A DNA stretch of 64,000 nucleotides from Sphaerolaimus hirsutus (GCA_964036195.1 OZ038459.1:20085206-20149205), one strand, 5' to 3'; shown: positions 52,289 through 63,979, counted from the stretch's first letter. The notes: generated by a model from the sequence alone, not told the origin. Made by a program: numbers and translations.

Positions 52289-52430
52289 CTGGGGGCAGTC
52301 CCAGACCCTGTAAAATGTCAAATATCAAGATATTCAAATGTCATGCAACGTACGTGTGCCATTTTCCAGGGCATTTAAGATGACTTTGACACTTTGACAT
52401 TTTACATTTTACAGCGTTCGGCGTTGCCAC
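52289..52430. mobile_element. Short introner-family foldback, not clearly spliced
   Basis: CTGGGGGCAGTCCCAGACCC at the left matches the family exactly. The right end is reduced (TTTACAGCGTTCGGCGTTGCC). No coding exon flanks it. Confidence 0.7.
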
Positions 52431-52855
52431 AAAAAGGGCTTTTCCTATAACAAGGTACATTTAGCTACCTTTTCAAGGAAACTGCACAGAATGCACGGCC
52501 TTTTAGAGACACGGCGGCCGCTATGCGAAGAACATAATTTAGATTGATTTAAAGCACCTGCCCTGACAAAATCAACCAAAGTGACAGTAATGGCGAGAAT
52601 CAATTACCGACTAGGTAGTCTCAAATGGGATCCGGAAAAATGTCGGAACCAGAATTCATAGCCTAGATGGTGGTCTGGTCAACTCATAATCGGAACCACG
52701 ATCCCGACATTGTCCTAAGAATTTGAAGTCGTAGTCCAAGATTCTGTTCATTTAGCCTTCACTTCAAAAGGGTCGATTTCAAATAGCAGCATATGCGAAT
52801 ATTTCACGCCTGCATCCAGTGTTTCTACATGTACAACACGCAGTTGTGTTTATCA
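52431..52855. other. Intergenic sequence, nothing identified
   Basis: No ORF or repeat structure worth naming. Confidence 0.45.
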
Positions 52856-53327
52856 TACCGTATTTCCTCGAAATACCCCCCTCAAAATGGACACTATGAA
52901 CTTATAAACCCCCCCCCCCTCTAAATGGACACTATGAACTTATAAACACCCGCCCCTCTAAATGGACACTTTGAACTTATAACCGCCCCCCTCGAAATAC
53001 CCCCCCCCCCAAATTAAGTGTATAGAGAACGTTGATGATACAAGCTCTGGGAAAAGCAGAACACACGCGAAAAACAATGACTGTGTTATGTTAGAACCGG
53101 GTTTATACCGTCTACCGGTCTACGTACTTATATAAGTCTATAGAGCTTTATAAATGGCGCTTTTTGTTGCATTTTGTGACGTCAGTGTACGTCACAAACA
53201 ACGATTCAGTACTGGGATTTCAAAAAATTTCTGGCGAAATGATAACCCCCCTCCCTCGTTTAACGCCCCTCAAAATTTCCACTCTGAAAAAATAAACCCC
53301 CGGGGGGTAATTCGAGGAAATACGGTA
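52856..53327. mobile_element. TACCGTA-ended TIR element with internal triplication
   Basis: TACCGTATTTCCTCGAAATA to TAATTCGAGGAAATACGGTA. AATGGACACTATGAACTTATAA occurs three times in a row (52880-52985). The core GTATAGAGAACGTTGATG is shared with 36102-36473. Confidence 0.8.
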
Positions 53328-54108
53328 TACTAGAGGGTTTCATCCCAAATATTGAAAAAAAGTTCCAATAATAATCGTGATTTTCTGATCAGTGAATTAC
53401 AGAGCAATGTGGAAAAAATTTTAGCAGCTTATCGTGACACTTCATTGTCATTGTTTCTGTTGAATGTGATGCTTTTAAAATGTCTTTGTGTTATTTAGTT
53501 GACATGCAGTTGACACAAATTTGCGACGTCAACTAGTGGTGTGGGACTGGGCCCTAAGATGCCGATCATAAAAACCCCCAGAATTATTTGAAAAGCATAC
53601 TGAATGACGTGCGTGTGCTATCGCGCCTTTTTCATCCAGAACAAACAAATTAAAAAGAATGCAGATGTAAATAATGACAAATCGGGTGCGGAAACATGCG
53701 GGGGTATAATTGAATGAAGCGGTTCATTCCAAAAGTGTAAAGGCGTCAAATACATAGAAAATCGAGTTAAGCGTGATTTGGTATCCACAGTTTGCATTCA
53801 AATGGAATAGATTGAAATATAAGGCACCAACTGCCCGATAAATTTTATAAAATATTCCATCATAGGTAATTAGGTGCAATTAATAAATGGTAAATATACG
53901 CAGTTTGAAAGATGTTTGATAAACGCATAACAGTTATACGTCAAAATTTATATCAACATTATCATCATCATAATCGTAAAAAATCCTAAATGGCAGTCCA
54001 CCCACTAGTTGACACATGTGTGTCAACTTGTCTTTGTCAATTCAGATTTCGGCTTCACGTGTTGCAGTTCACATTCACGTTTAATGCACTTGCCGTAATA
54101 CATATGAG

Positions 54109-55032
54109 TAGTGATGGAAAAGCGCCAGAAAAAAGGGCGCCAAGCGCCAATGGCGCCATGGCGCCATTCAGAAAGTGGGCGCCAAGCGCCAAGGGCGCCA
54201 CGGAAAAAGGGCGCCAGGCGCCAAGGGCGCCATGGCGCCATTCGGAAAGCGGGCGCCAGGCGCCAAGGGCGCCACGGAAAGAGGGCGCCAAGCGCCAAGG
54301 GCGCCATGGCGCCATTTGAAAAATAGGGCGCCAGGCGCCAAGGGCGCCAGGATAAATAAGTGCATACAACACCCTGCGTGTGCTAAAAGTGTTTCTACAG
54401 CACCCTAGTACATGCATTCGCTACTTAATTTACGTTCTCCAGGGTGTAATGAACAAAGACAACACTAGCAACAAAAAAATTCGAGTAAAATTCACATGAC
54501 AATTCAAACACAATGGATATTGTCATTTGACAACAATCCATTCACTTCAAATTGACTTTTCCAATCATGTTTCCTCAAAATGGACCAAAAAAACGGAATA
54601 GCAACGATTTGAATCCATTGATTTATGATTTTGCAAGTTCAACGTTCCATCATTCTCATCTTCTGATCTGTCAGACACATCTGATGAACCGTTGCACAAA
54701 ATATTTATACCCACTCACACTACTTCGTCCATTTTTCTGGCGAGTTCAGATCATCCATGAATGCGTTTTTCATCTTTTTTCCATTTATACAGCACTCACC
54801 TTGAAACCCTGCTGGCGCCTTTTTGGCGCCCTTTAAAAGCAGAGCGCCAGGCGCCAAGGGCGCCACGGAAAAAGGGCGCCAAGCGCCAAGGGCGCCATGG
54901 CGCCTTTCAAAATGTGGGCGCCAGGCGCCAAGGGCGCCACAGAAAAAGGGCGCCAAGCGCCAATGGCGCCATGGCGCGGCGCCCTTTGGCGCCCTCAAAT
55001 GGCGCCAGCGCCATGGCGCCATTCCATCACTA
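54109..55032. mobile_element. hAT-like element with GGCGCCAAGGGCGCC words
   Basis: TAGTGATGGAA to TTCCATCACTA, perfect duplication CATATGAG (54101-54108 and 55033-55040). Both arms are arrays of GCGCCAAGCGCCAAGGGCGCC words. The middle (about 54360-54810) is unique A/T-rich DNA. Confidence 0.88.
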
Positions 55033-55040
55033 CATATGAG

Positions 55041-55647
55041 GCCTCTACTTCTAAAAGTCAACAAGTCCACAAAATGTGATTTTGAGTAAATCGCATGTTA
55101 AGTTTCAAACCCAATTCCAGGCCCGTGGTGCGTGTCCAATTTGGCTCTCTCATGGTTTCCATTAAGTTCCATATGTTAACAATAAAGTGTCAAATTTTCA
55201 GCCCCTGCTCTCAACATTTATGTGGAAAATTGGGTGTCCATAAATTTCCATTCGGTCAGAGCAAAACTGTTTTTGGGAGGGAATTGGACTTGTCGACTTC
55301 ATGCACTAACAAACATTTTTGTTCCCGGGGAGGCCGAGGCTGCCTTTTGGGAAATTTATGCACTTGTCGACTTTTAGAAGTAGCTGTCCATAGTGGACAT
55401 ATCACATTTCTTGCTATTTTTTCCCATAAAAAAGGAAGCGGAGGAATGGACTTGTCGACTTCTTGCCCGAAATTTTTTGCATTTTTCACCAAAAATGTCC
55501 AATTTGGCACTTTGCCATATGGGCATGCGAGGTCAAAAATTTTATGGAAAATGATAATAAATGTGCGGAAGTAGCCCCAGATGACGTTTCCGGGCCTAAC
55601 TCGAAATTTTGATATTTTGGACTTGTCGACTTTTAGAAGTAGACGCC
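55041..55647. mobile_element. CTACTTCTAAAAGTC repeat, intact copy (empty site of BEL/Pao)
   Basis: GCCTCTACTTCTAAAAGTCA to GACTTTTAGAAGTAGACGCC. On its minus strand the segment around 55523-55527 has one CATGC between the sequences that flank the BEL/Pao element at 18938 and 31225. Confidence 0.88.
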
Positions 55648-55780
55648 TCATATCTATCTTTCAACGTCGCCGCATGTGCATTGGTGCATTGGAAATAGTT
55701 GTGTGACACGTAAAGCAGAAATCAGGTTCCAGTTCCGCAAATCGAGAAGTAAAATGGCAAAAGTGAAGTGAGACGGCAAG

Positions 55781-56688
55781 CAGGGGTATCTTGAATTTTG
55801 ACCCTCCGAGTGGTTAGATAGATAGCAAATCGCTCCTCCGGAGGGATAGATAGCTGAAAAATTTTCTGGGGGGGGGGGGGGTTGGGGGGGGTTGTGGTTA
55901 GGGTTCAAACGGGATCCCGATCCCGATCCCGGAACCCGTGAAATTCTGAGATTTAGCAGTCCCGATCCCGATCCCGAAAATTTTCAAATCCCGATCCCGA
56001 TCCCGAGAAACTCCCAAGTCCGGGATCCCGATCCCGGAAAAATTAGTGGAATTAAGAAAAAGTGAAAAATGACATTTTTGCATGCAAAAATGTGATCACA
56101 AACCCCCAGCGTCTATTTTATGCCAATTTTCTGGCATCCAACAGTGTTTTGAGACCTTTACGAACAACTGTGGATGCCAGAACATTGGCCAAAATCGCTA
56201 TCCCAAGACCCCAATCCCAATCCCGAAAAAATGCCAATCCCGATCCCGATCCCGTGACCCCAATCCCGGCCAATCCCGATCCCAATCCCGAAAAGTCAAT
56301 CCCGTTTGAACCCTAGTTGTGGTGGTTCGATATATAGGCTTTTTCGGGGCATAGAAGGAAGAAAAGGGAGAAAAATCGCTAAAAGTAGGTGTAAAATAGC
56401 TCAAAATGGGTATACAAGAGCATATAGTACTTAAAATAACTGAAAATAGGCAGTAAGACGCGTGAACTAGTGATTTTGGAGGTGAAAATCTATATATAGG
56501 TATGAAAAATAGCGATTTTGAGCGAAAATTGGGGTAGTTTCTGAAAAATCGCTCCAGATAGATAGATAGCTGGGCGATTTGGGGGGGGGGGTTTAGGGGG
56601 TAGTAGCCCAAAATTTTGCCTCCGGGATAGATAGATAGCTGGGCGGTTTGGGGGGGGGGGGGGTACCCCCCCCCATTCGAGACTCCTG
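55781..56688. mobile_element. hAT-like TAGATAGATAGCTG element with nested copy
   Basis: CAGGGGTATC to GAGACTCCTG, perfect duplication ACGGCAAG (55773-55780 and 56689-56696). The interior is as in 36650-37152. It carries the element 55899-56315. Confidence 0.85.
55899..56315. mobile_element. hAT-like element with CCCGATCCCGATCCCG words
   Basis: TAGGGTTCAAACGGGATCCC to GGGATTGACTTTTCGGGAT on the other strand; the right end is TTTGAACCCTA. Perfect duplication GTTGTGGT (55891-55898 and 56316-56323). Both arms are arrays of CCCGATC. Confidence 0.88.
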
Positions 56689-56840
56689 ACGGCAAGTAAA
56701 TTGGCAAACGTGATAAAAAAAACCTATTTCTCTTCGCTTTTGCCATTTTACTTATCACTTCTCAATTTGCGGAACTGGCCTGTGAGTTGACCGACTAGTT
56801 GACAGTTGACGCACATGTATCAACTAGTGTGTGGGCCGCC

Positions 56841-57288
56841 ATTATCATCATAATCATCCTCAATAACGATTCACATTTTGCCGGCGGTATGCCGCTCTCT
56901 TAAATTAATGTCAGCATGTCAGAGCAGCAATCATATTTAATTAATACGGTAAAATATGATAAATACTGTATTACTGTAAATTGATGCTGCTTCTGCTTAT
57001 ACTCATGTTATACTCACTCATTTCTCATATACGATGCTCATTTCCTCTAGCTAGGAAAGTATCAAAATGAAATCGAGTGAGATAACATTTGTAAGATAAC
57101 ACTGGAGAGTGTCACAATATTTTGATGATGCAAATTGATAAATTATGCACGATATTTACACCGATAGTGAACGCAATGCATGTATGAATTATGTGATGAG
57201 AAAAATTGTATTTGTGTCTTCATTAAGTTCGGCTATAGTATTTTTCACCCGCAGAGTGAGGGGCTTTCACCGTAGTAGTTCTACCTTA
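56841..57288. other. Intergenic sequence, nothing identified
   Basis: A/T-rich, no repeat ends or coding signal. Confidence 0.45.
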
Positions 57289-59413
57289 TTAGGGATGGCC
57301 AGCGCTTTTTTTTAAAAAAACGCCGCTTTTTTAAAAAAAAGCGCAAGGGTCCCAGCGCTTTTTTTTAAAAAAGCGCTGGCAAAAAATTTTGTACTTATGC
57401 ACTCGGTATTTTGCAATTTTTTCGCGCGCAATTTCACATGCAAATTTCAATTGGTGGTTGTTTTCATTAGTTTTGTGGCATTTTTGGTGCCATTGCTTCT
57501 ATTCCTGCATGGTATCATGTAATAATAAGTTGTGTTATGTCAGTCTAGTATATAATATCCAGCCAATGTGCTTCCACACATTTTTCTACAGTGTGAAATG
57601 TCTCTGTCATGTATTAGCCTTCTCTTATAGCCATATTTAAGCACTATTCCATGCCTAACTTCACTAGGTCACAAAACATTAACAAACAGCGATATACAAA
57701 ATGAGTCAACACAAAATTGTACTTTTCTGCCTGAAATCAGAACTTAAAATGCTATTTCATGATTTTACAGCCATTCTATGGCTATATATCATCACAAGTA
57801 CTACCACTTGTCTGATATACCTGTATATATTGACTCAGAACCATATTTGGGAGCTTTTTAGGTAACGTCTTGACATTTTTTGAAAAAAGCGGAAAAAGCG
57901 CGTTTTTTTTTAAAAAGCGCTTTTTAGTAAACACCTTCCCGGACAAGTTCACCACCCATTTTTTATTTCACTTCGGTTGTAATATCTCCATCTATGGGGG
58001 TGTTATAAAGCTGAAACTTTGAATATCTAAAGTTGTAAAACCCCCCTACTTTGCTTCAATGGGGGGAGGTGGGGCGACTCACTACAGGGTGGGTTGCCCT
58101 ACATGCAAAAATTTAGTTTGGCTTTTTTGGTGTCCCAAACAAGTTCACCACCCACTTGATTAGCTACACTTCGAGGGTCATATCTCCAGCTGTGAGGCTG
58201 GTATAAAGCTGAAATTTGGGGGATGTCTTGCCAACAACCCCCCTTACAATACACCAGTGGGGGTGCCTGCCAGCGATCCACTACGGTATGCGTTACTGTA
58301 TGTACAGTTGTTCATATTTTTCAAAACAACCCAAGTGTCCCAAACAAGTTTGCCACCCAGCTCCATTATAAAAAATGTTGTGAGAAGATACCTAATATAA
58401 AATTGAGTCAGATTCGAACCCTAGTTCTGCTAATTAAATTTTTTTCAGTAGGGCACCCACCCCGTCCCAAAAACAGCAGAGCAAAAATTTCACTTTAAAC
58501 CAATTTTTTGTTTCACATTTAAAAAGTTGGTTTACAAAGTTCACTAGGGAAGGGTCCAAGGTTCAAAGTTACGTAAACAACATGACCTCTAAAATGCGTC
58601 CATAAGGAAATTTATTTGGGGTGAATATTATGATGTCATAATCACAACATTACAGGAACAAAATTTGACAAAATTTTTACTTTTTCATTTACCCCAAATA
58701 AATTTCATTATGCAGGCATTTTAGAGGTTATGTTGTCTACATAACTTTGAACTTTAGACCATCCCCTAGTGAACTTTGTAAACCAACTTCTTAAGTATGA
58801 AACAAAAAATTGGTTTTAAGTGAAATTTTCAGTCTGCCATTTATGGGACAGGGTGGGTGCCCTACTGAAAACTTTTTAATGAGCAGAACTAAGGTTCAAA
58901 TCTGATTCAATTTTATATCAGGTTTGTTCTCACAACACTTTTTTACAATGCAGTTGGGCGGCGAACTTGTTTGGGAGACTTGAGTTGTTTGTAAAAAATG
59001 AACAAATTTATAAGCTGTAGTGGGTCGTTGGCAGCCACAAACTGGTGTATTGTGAGAGGGGGTTGTTTGCAAAGCAACCCCCAAATTACAGCTTTATATC
59101 GCCCTCACAGCTGGAGATATGGCCCTCGTAGTGTTGCTAATCAAGTGGGTGGTGAACTTGTTTGGGACACTGAGAAAGCCACAGAAAATGCTTGCATATA
59201 GGGCGACCCACCCTGTAGTGAGTCGCTGCACCTTCCCCCATTGATTTGGAGTGGCAGGGTGTTAGGACTATATACCCACCCAATATTAGGTTTATACGAC
59301 TCCCATAGCCAGAGATATTGCATCTTAAGTGAAATAAAAAAATGGGTGGTGTACTTGTCTGGGAAGGTGTTTATAAAAGCGGGGCCGTTGAAAAAAGCGC
59401 TTTTTCCATCCAT
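57289..59413. mobile_element. TAGGGATGG element (AAAAAGCGC words) with a giant palindrome inserted
   Basis: TAGGGATGGCCAGCGCTTTT at the left and AAAAGCGCTTTTTCCATCC at the right. At 57930-59371 it is interrupted by the 1.4-kb inverted repeat. Confidence 0.7.
57930..59371. mobile_element. 1.4-kb palindromic element with arms of about 700 bp
   Basis: ACACCTTCCCGGACAAGTTC at the left faces GTACTTGTCTGGGAAGGTGT at the right. The arms match over CAAGTTCACCACCCACTTGA, TATCTCCAGCTGTGAGG and AACCCCCCTTACAATACACC and meet near 58660. Each arm holds two to three variants of a block CAAGTTCACCACCCA...ATATCTCC...TATAAAGCTG. Confidence 0.8.
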
Positions 59414-59540
59414 ATACCTAATGCTGAAATATCTGGAAGAAAGTAAAGCGTAGCCGTGCAAACATGACGCATCCTCACAGTTGCAACTGTGCATGCAACA
59501 AAGCATGCTATGTATCATCCCGATAAACAAGCAACATTGT

Positions 59541-60278
59541 GCCTACACACACTAGTTTTCACCGTGACTTCGTGTGAAAACTGAAATTTTTTCAAATGCA
59601 AATTAATGAACACGGTTGAAGGATTGAATTTAATTTAAATTTGAATTGAAATAAATGAAAGTTAAAGTTTGAAAATTTGAAAACTAAAACACATAGCATA
59701 CAATAAGACAGGGGTCTCCAGGATTTTGGATAGCAGGTCTCCATAGATAGCAAATCGCTCCTCCGGAGGGATAGATAGCTGAAAATTTTTCTGGGGGGGG
59801 GCGGCTGGCGGGGGCACACTATATAGGCTTTTTCAAGGTTAAGAAGGCAGAAAGGAGAAAAAATCGCTAAAAATCAGTTAAAAGTAGCCAAAAGTAGGTT
59901 TAAAATGGCTAAAAATAGGGATATATCCATGCATATAGCTGGAAAGCACGATTTTGAAGGTGAAAGACTATAAAACGTTGCAAAAATTAACGATTTTGAG
60001 CGAAAATTGGGACAAAATTTATCAAAAGCCACTCCAGATAGATAGATAGCTGAGCGATTTGGGGGGGGGGGATTTGGGAGTAGTGGCCAAAAATTTTGCC
60101 TCGGGATAGATAGATAGCTGAGCGGCCTCCAGGTTAGATAGATAGCTGGCCGATTTGGGGGGGGGAGCCCCCCCCCCTAGGAGACCCCTGCAAAAAGAGT
60201 AGGCTGGATGTCGCGATGTCGCTATGTCGCCAACTCAGTTTTCACATCAGTCACGGTGAAAACTAGTCTGTGTAGGGC
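59541..60278. mobile_element. CTAGTTTTCACCGTGA foldback split by a hAT-like element
   Basis: GCCTACACACACTAGTTTTC to GTGAAAACTAGTCTGTGTAG; inverse orientation to 39561-39802. Confidence 0.8.
59709..60190. mobile_element. hAT-like TAGATAGATAGCTG element
   Basis: CAGGGGTCTCC to GGAGACCCCTG, flanked by CAATAAGA and CAAAAAGA (7 of 8). The sister DNA near 39645 carries CAATAAGA once, confirming the ends. Confidence 0.88.
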
Positions 60279-61108
60279 CATTGTGTTGTTCACCACTCAG
60301 AGGGACCAAATTACCGGCATAAATTCTATCATCACACAGAGTATATTGGTTAATGTAATTTCCCTGTTTTTACACCTGAGACCCGTTATTTCAATATCGC
60401 TATGTGTGAGCATTTTATGGAAGCGAGAGCAGATAGCAGATAATTTTCGTCAAGTGTTAAGTAACGTCTAAATACGTTAAGCGCCGTCCATTTGTAGTAG
60501 TTGAGTGAACTTACTACAAGTTATTGTAGTAATTCAATCAAATACTACACATAGCAATCACTGGTGGTAATTCACTGGAACTGGGCACAAGTTACAGTAT
60601 ACTCCGGTTACTTTACACCTTGCACGCGTGGTTCCCGCTGGAAGTGCGCCAATGATGGTTAACGCGTGCGAGTTTCATAAAAAAATGACAAAAATGATTG
60701 TCGTTATAATGTTATTCATTAATATATTCACATCGATGAATTTTTTTCATCGTTTTACGGAAATCGCATGATTTGATAATCATTGGCACGATTCCAACAC
60801 GAGACATAAATCAGTGCGAGAACAGAGTATCATGTACGCCGAGTATAACTGTTGTAGATGAGTAAAACTTGTAGCATCAAAAACGAGAAATGTTTTAGAA
60901 TATGGATCTACTGTAAAACATGTGAAAGCGGCTGCGACGGAATGTGGCAAATAACTGCGTAAATTTTTATAAGTTTTTATATTTAAACTATAATTAATTT
61001 TTAATAAAATAGTGAAAGCTAAGATTACCTATAGGTAGTCCGCGCTCGGCGCCATGTCACACTTATTTCCAAATCCAGCCAACTGGAAGCAGCAATTACA
61101 GGTAAAGA
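60279..61108. other. Intergenic sequence, nothing identified
   Basis: A/T-rich; one 87-codon ORF at 60208-60471 overlaps the preceding repeat and shows no features. Confidence 0.45.
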
Positions 61109-61405
61109 TACCGTAAATCCTTGAATAACCCCCCCCCCGTTGTGAGCATGAGGAAAAAATAACTCCCCCCTCGAATACCACCCCCCCTCTGATCGATGCC
61201 GCAAATGCATCATGTCATTAACCGAATGCAAATGCAGAGCAGCGTCAACGATAAACTCATAAGAATGTTTTACCTACGTCGGCGACGTATTACGCCCTTA
61301 TGTATGCAGTTTTATGCTTATTTTATGATTATTTTATGCTTACTTTTATACTTATTTTCCTGAATATTCTGAGGAAAAAATAACTCCTCCCCACGAATAA
61401 ATGGT
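61109..61405. mobile_element. Worn TACCGTA-type element
   Basis: TACCGTAAATCCTTGAATAA at the left, CCCCTCGAATACCACCCC inside, and GAGGAAAAAATAACTCC occurring twice. The right end is unclear. Confidence 0.45.
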
Positions 61406-61442
61406 TGACTATAGTTTTCTGTTGCTTGGCTTGGGTTGCGCG

Positions 61443-62045
61443 TAGGGTGTCAAAAGATTTTTTTACGGAAAACGGAAACGGAAACGGAAAAATATTTTCA
61501 GCGGCCGGAAAACGGAACGGAAAACGGAAAAAAATTGCACTTGGCGGAAAACGGAAACGAAACCGGAAAAAAAATTTCAGCGGCCGGAAAACGGAAAAAG
61601 AGGCCGGAAAAACGGAAACAGAAAAATCAAATTTGCATGGAAATGGAAAAGCTTGCTGAAATTTTGCTGGAAAACGGATAAAATTTGCATAAATTTTGCT
61701 GGAAAAGTGGAAAAAATCTGCAGTAATTTTGCTGGAAATGGAAAAATTTTTACATCATTGACAATCTGCATGTATTTTTACCAGTTTGGCTGATCAGAAA
61801 ACAGAAAGTTGAGCCAGAAAAAGGTAAAATGAGGCGGAAAAATGGAAAATTAAGGTGGAAAATGGAAAAAAAGTGGAAAAACTGGAAATTGAGGCGGAAA
61901 ACGGAAAATGAGCCTGAAAAACGGAAACGGAAAAAAAAGTTGCTGGAAAACGGAACGGAAAACGGAAAAAAAATTTCAGCAGCTGGAAAACGGAAAAAAA
62001 TTGCCTGCGGAAAACGGAAACGGAAAACGGAAATTTGACACCCTA
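61443..62045. mobile_element. hAT-like element with GGAAAACGGAAA words
   Basis: TAGGGTGTCAAA to TTTGACACCCTA, perfect duplication GTTGCGCG (61435-61442 and 62046-62053). Nearly the whole element is GGAAAACGGAAACGGAAAAA on the plus strand. A related block is at 34230-34958. Confidence 0.88.
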
Positions 62046-62198
62046 GTTGCGCGCGGGTTTGGTCAAATATTGGTTCGCATGAGGCAGGCCAAATTGCACG
62101 CGTGTGGTCGATTTCTAATGAAAAACACGACCCCACATCGCACGCGTATTAATTGCGCTGACTCAGTCGACTCAGTGACTCAGTCGGGAATCCCGATT

Positions 62199-62442
62199 GT
62201 TAACCTTCCCGATCGGTAAGCTCGCGAATGGTAAGCCAAAGTATGTTGATGGGTAAGCGAAAGTGTATCGATTGTAAAGCCGCAGGAAAATTTTATTTTT
62301 GTTTCGATTGCTAAGCCAAAGTGTATCGGTCGTTAACCCGACTATCTCGATACACTTTGGCTTACCCATTGATATACTTTGGCTTACCCATTGATATACT
62401 TTGGCTTACCCATCGAGAGCTTACCAATCGGGAACGTTAACA
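62199..62442. mobile_element. Foldback with TTTGGCTTACCCAT words
   Basis: TGTTAACCTTCCCGATCGGT at the left, ACCAATCGGGAACGTTAACA at the right. Words GGTAAGCCAAAGTATG, CTAAGCCAAAGTGTATCG and CTTTGGCTTACCCATTGATA alternate. Confidence 0.75.
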
Positions 62443-62679
62443 AGGTTGAGGGGAAAAAGGGTCTATGGTAGTGCATCGGTCACTTTGGCACTCGATGTGC
62501 TGACCAATGAACATCTTTGTTTGCACAGGAGATTTGCATAGGGAATTATTGCAACAGCTGCGTCGCTATAAGTTTATTAATACAATCATTAGTCCAGGGT
62601 GACTCACAAATATACATGAAAAGTGCGTGTGCATGACAAATTTTTATTGGTACAAATATTCACTGCCTAATCAGTAATT

Positions 62680-63979
62680 TCAAACTTCGCGCCTGGCTGC
62701 TCGGGTTACATGGGCAACGTGGCGCAAATAATTCCTCACGGTGTTGCACTGGTGCTGGTTCAGCGCCTGAAATTTTTATAATTCATAATTTTCTTTGTTT
62801 TTGTTCAATTTACCAGACTAAAATGTTTCTGGAAATACAAACCACATTGTGCGGCGGCAACATTTGCAGCAACACCTAACCGGCGTTGTGCAGCGTCTGC
62901 TCCAGCTGCACATAGACCGGATGCCGCCGTTTCTCCTGCACATTGTAAGATTAAAATAACCTGTACACAAATCCCAACCAATACTGTAATTCGGAACTGA
63001 TACGAACCAGTGTCTGCGGGTCATCTAGAGTCTTGATTTCCGCATATGCTTGCATTTCCATGCTCTGTAGCCATGAAACGACATGCGACGGGCTGCCCTT
63101 ACCCGCCCGACCATACTATGCTTTGTAGTCGCGGTGTTTCCCCTCCTGTAAAAAAGTTTTATTTATGTTCATTTTCTTATGTTTGCTATCAAATTGAATT
63201 TATTCACCAGCATACTTGTCGTTTTCGGCGCAGTACTACCAAAATGCGTCCATGTGCACCGGTATTCTAGACGCCCCTGTACATTTGTGCCGCGACGGAA
63301 TCCCAGCCACTGCTTTCGGAAGTATGCAAACAAATGCACCAGTTTATGTCGTATCTGAATGTAGTTGCAATATGACTAAGTATTTTATGTGTACTTGACA
63401 GTTTATATTTACCGTTGGATTTGCGTGCGGGCCGCGTGTGCGTATGGAACGAAAAACTTCATCCATCCATTCCGGGGGACACATTGCCATTCCAATTAGT
63501 TCATGTATGCGGTCAGCAACAAATTGATCATTTCGCCGGCCCATGAAGTAAGGTTTCAGGCCCAAAAATGCAGCGCGGCGGATAATCTACATATTTTTTC
63601 ATAAGTAAAATTTGTTTGGATTGAAATTTACATGAACTTTAGAAACAGTTGTTATAATGTATTTACATTTACTCGAAAAATACATGTATGTCAACTTCAA
63701 AAAAAATTTTCAGTAATTTTAACAACTCGGCTGCTAACCGCTTGACCATAATGGAAGCGGCACTTTTTAATTGTCCAACTGGCATCTGTCCGCACATCAA
63801 ACACATCTCAAAATGCATTGGCTGACACCCTTTCATGGTCAAAAAGCATTACTTTGGGGGCTGCAGTGACTCCACCAATGTTCATAAGAGCTGCATGCAG
63901 TGCTTGAAAAACCAACACGTAATCGCGCTGCAATGCATGCAATACATAGATTGGGACTTGAAAAATACATGCATCAATT
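62680..63979 (-). pseudogene. MULE-type transposase-derived gene, decayed, with introns
   Basis: Exons read on the minus strand: 63956-63727, 63586-63413, 63354-63216, 63145-63103, 63064-62969, 62935-62881, 62766-62680 (TGA at 62682-62680). The first has an Asp in MLFDHERVSANAF and then KKCRFHYGQAV, the C...H block typical of MULE transposases. The next reads LGLKPYFMGRRNDQFVADRI and MAMCPPEWMDEVF; then YFRKQWLGF; HPVYVQLEQTL is near the end. An in-frame TGA (63810-63808) interrupts exon one, and later exons do not all keep frame, so it is probably dead or a mis-splitting of an old copy. The 5' end is off the window. Confidence 0.6.
63648..63728. repeat. Short GTTGTTATAA...TTTTAACAACT element
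   Basis: GTTGTTATAATGTATTTACA to GTAATTTTAACAACT; the minimal member of the family. It lies in an intron-like gap of the MULE-derived sequence. Confidence 0.55.

Larger units (their letters stand above)
55729..56778. repeat. GTGAAGTG-word foldback split by a hAT-like element
   Basis: CCAGTTCCGCAAATCGAGAA at the left and CTTCTCAATTTGCGGAACTGG at the right. Sister of 15905-16129. Confidence 0.7.
53994..56840. mobile_element. CTAGTTGACA element broken by a stack of later insertions
   Basis: The left end (CCACCCACTAGTTGACACAT) is at 53994 and the right end (TCAACTAGTGTGTGGGCCGC) at 56840. The middle resembles 40427-40630 piecewise (TCAGATTTCGGCTTCACGTG; CGCATGTGCATTGG; GTAAAGCAGAAATCAG). Inserted in order: 54109-55032, 55041-55647, 55729-56778, and inside the last 55781-56688, which holds 55899-56315. 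Confidence 0.75.

Noticed and set aside
54023-55089. Several overlapping ORFs of 60-120 codons on both strands
   Set aside because: They are translations of the GGCGCCAAGGGCGCC word array, which has no stops in many frames; there is no codon signal.
56198-56758. 186-codon minus-strand ORF
   Set aside because: It spans the CCCGATC array and the TAGATAGATAGCTG element; low-complexity translation.
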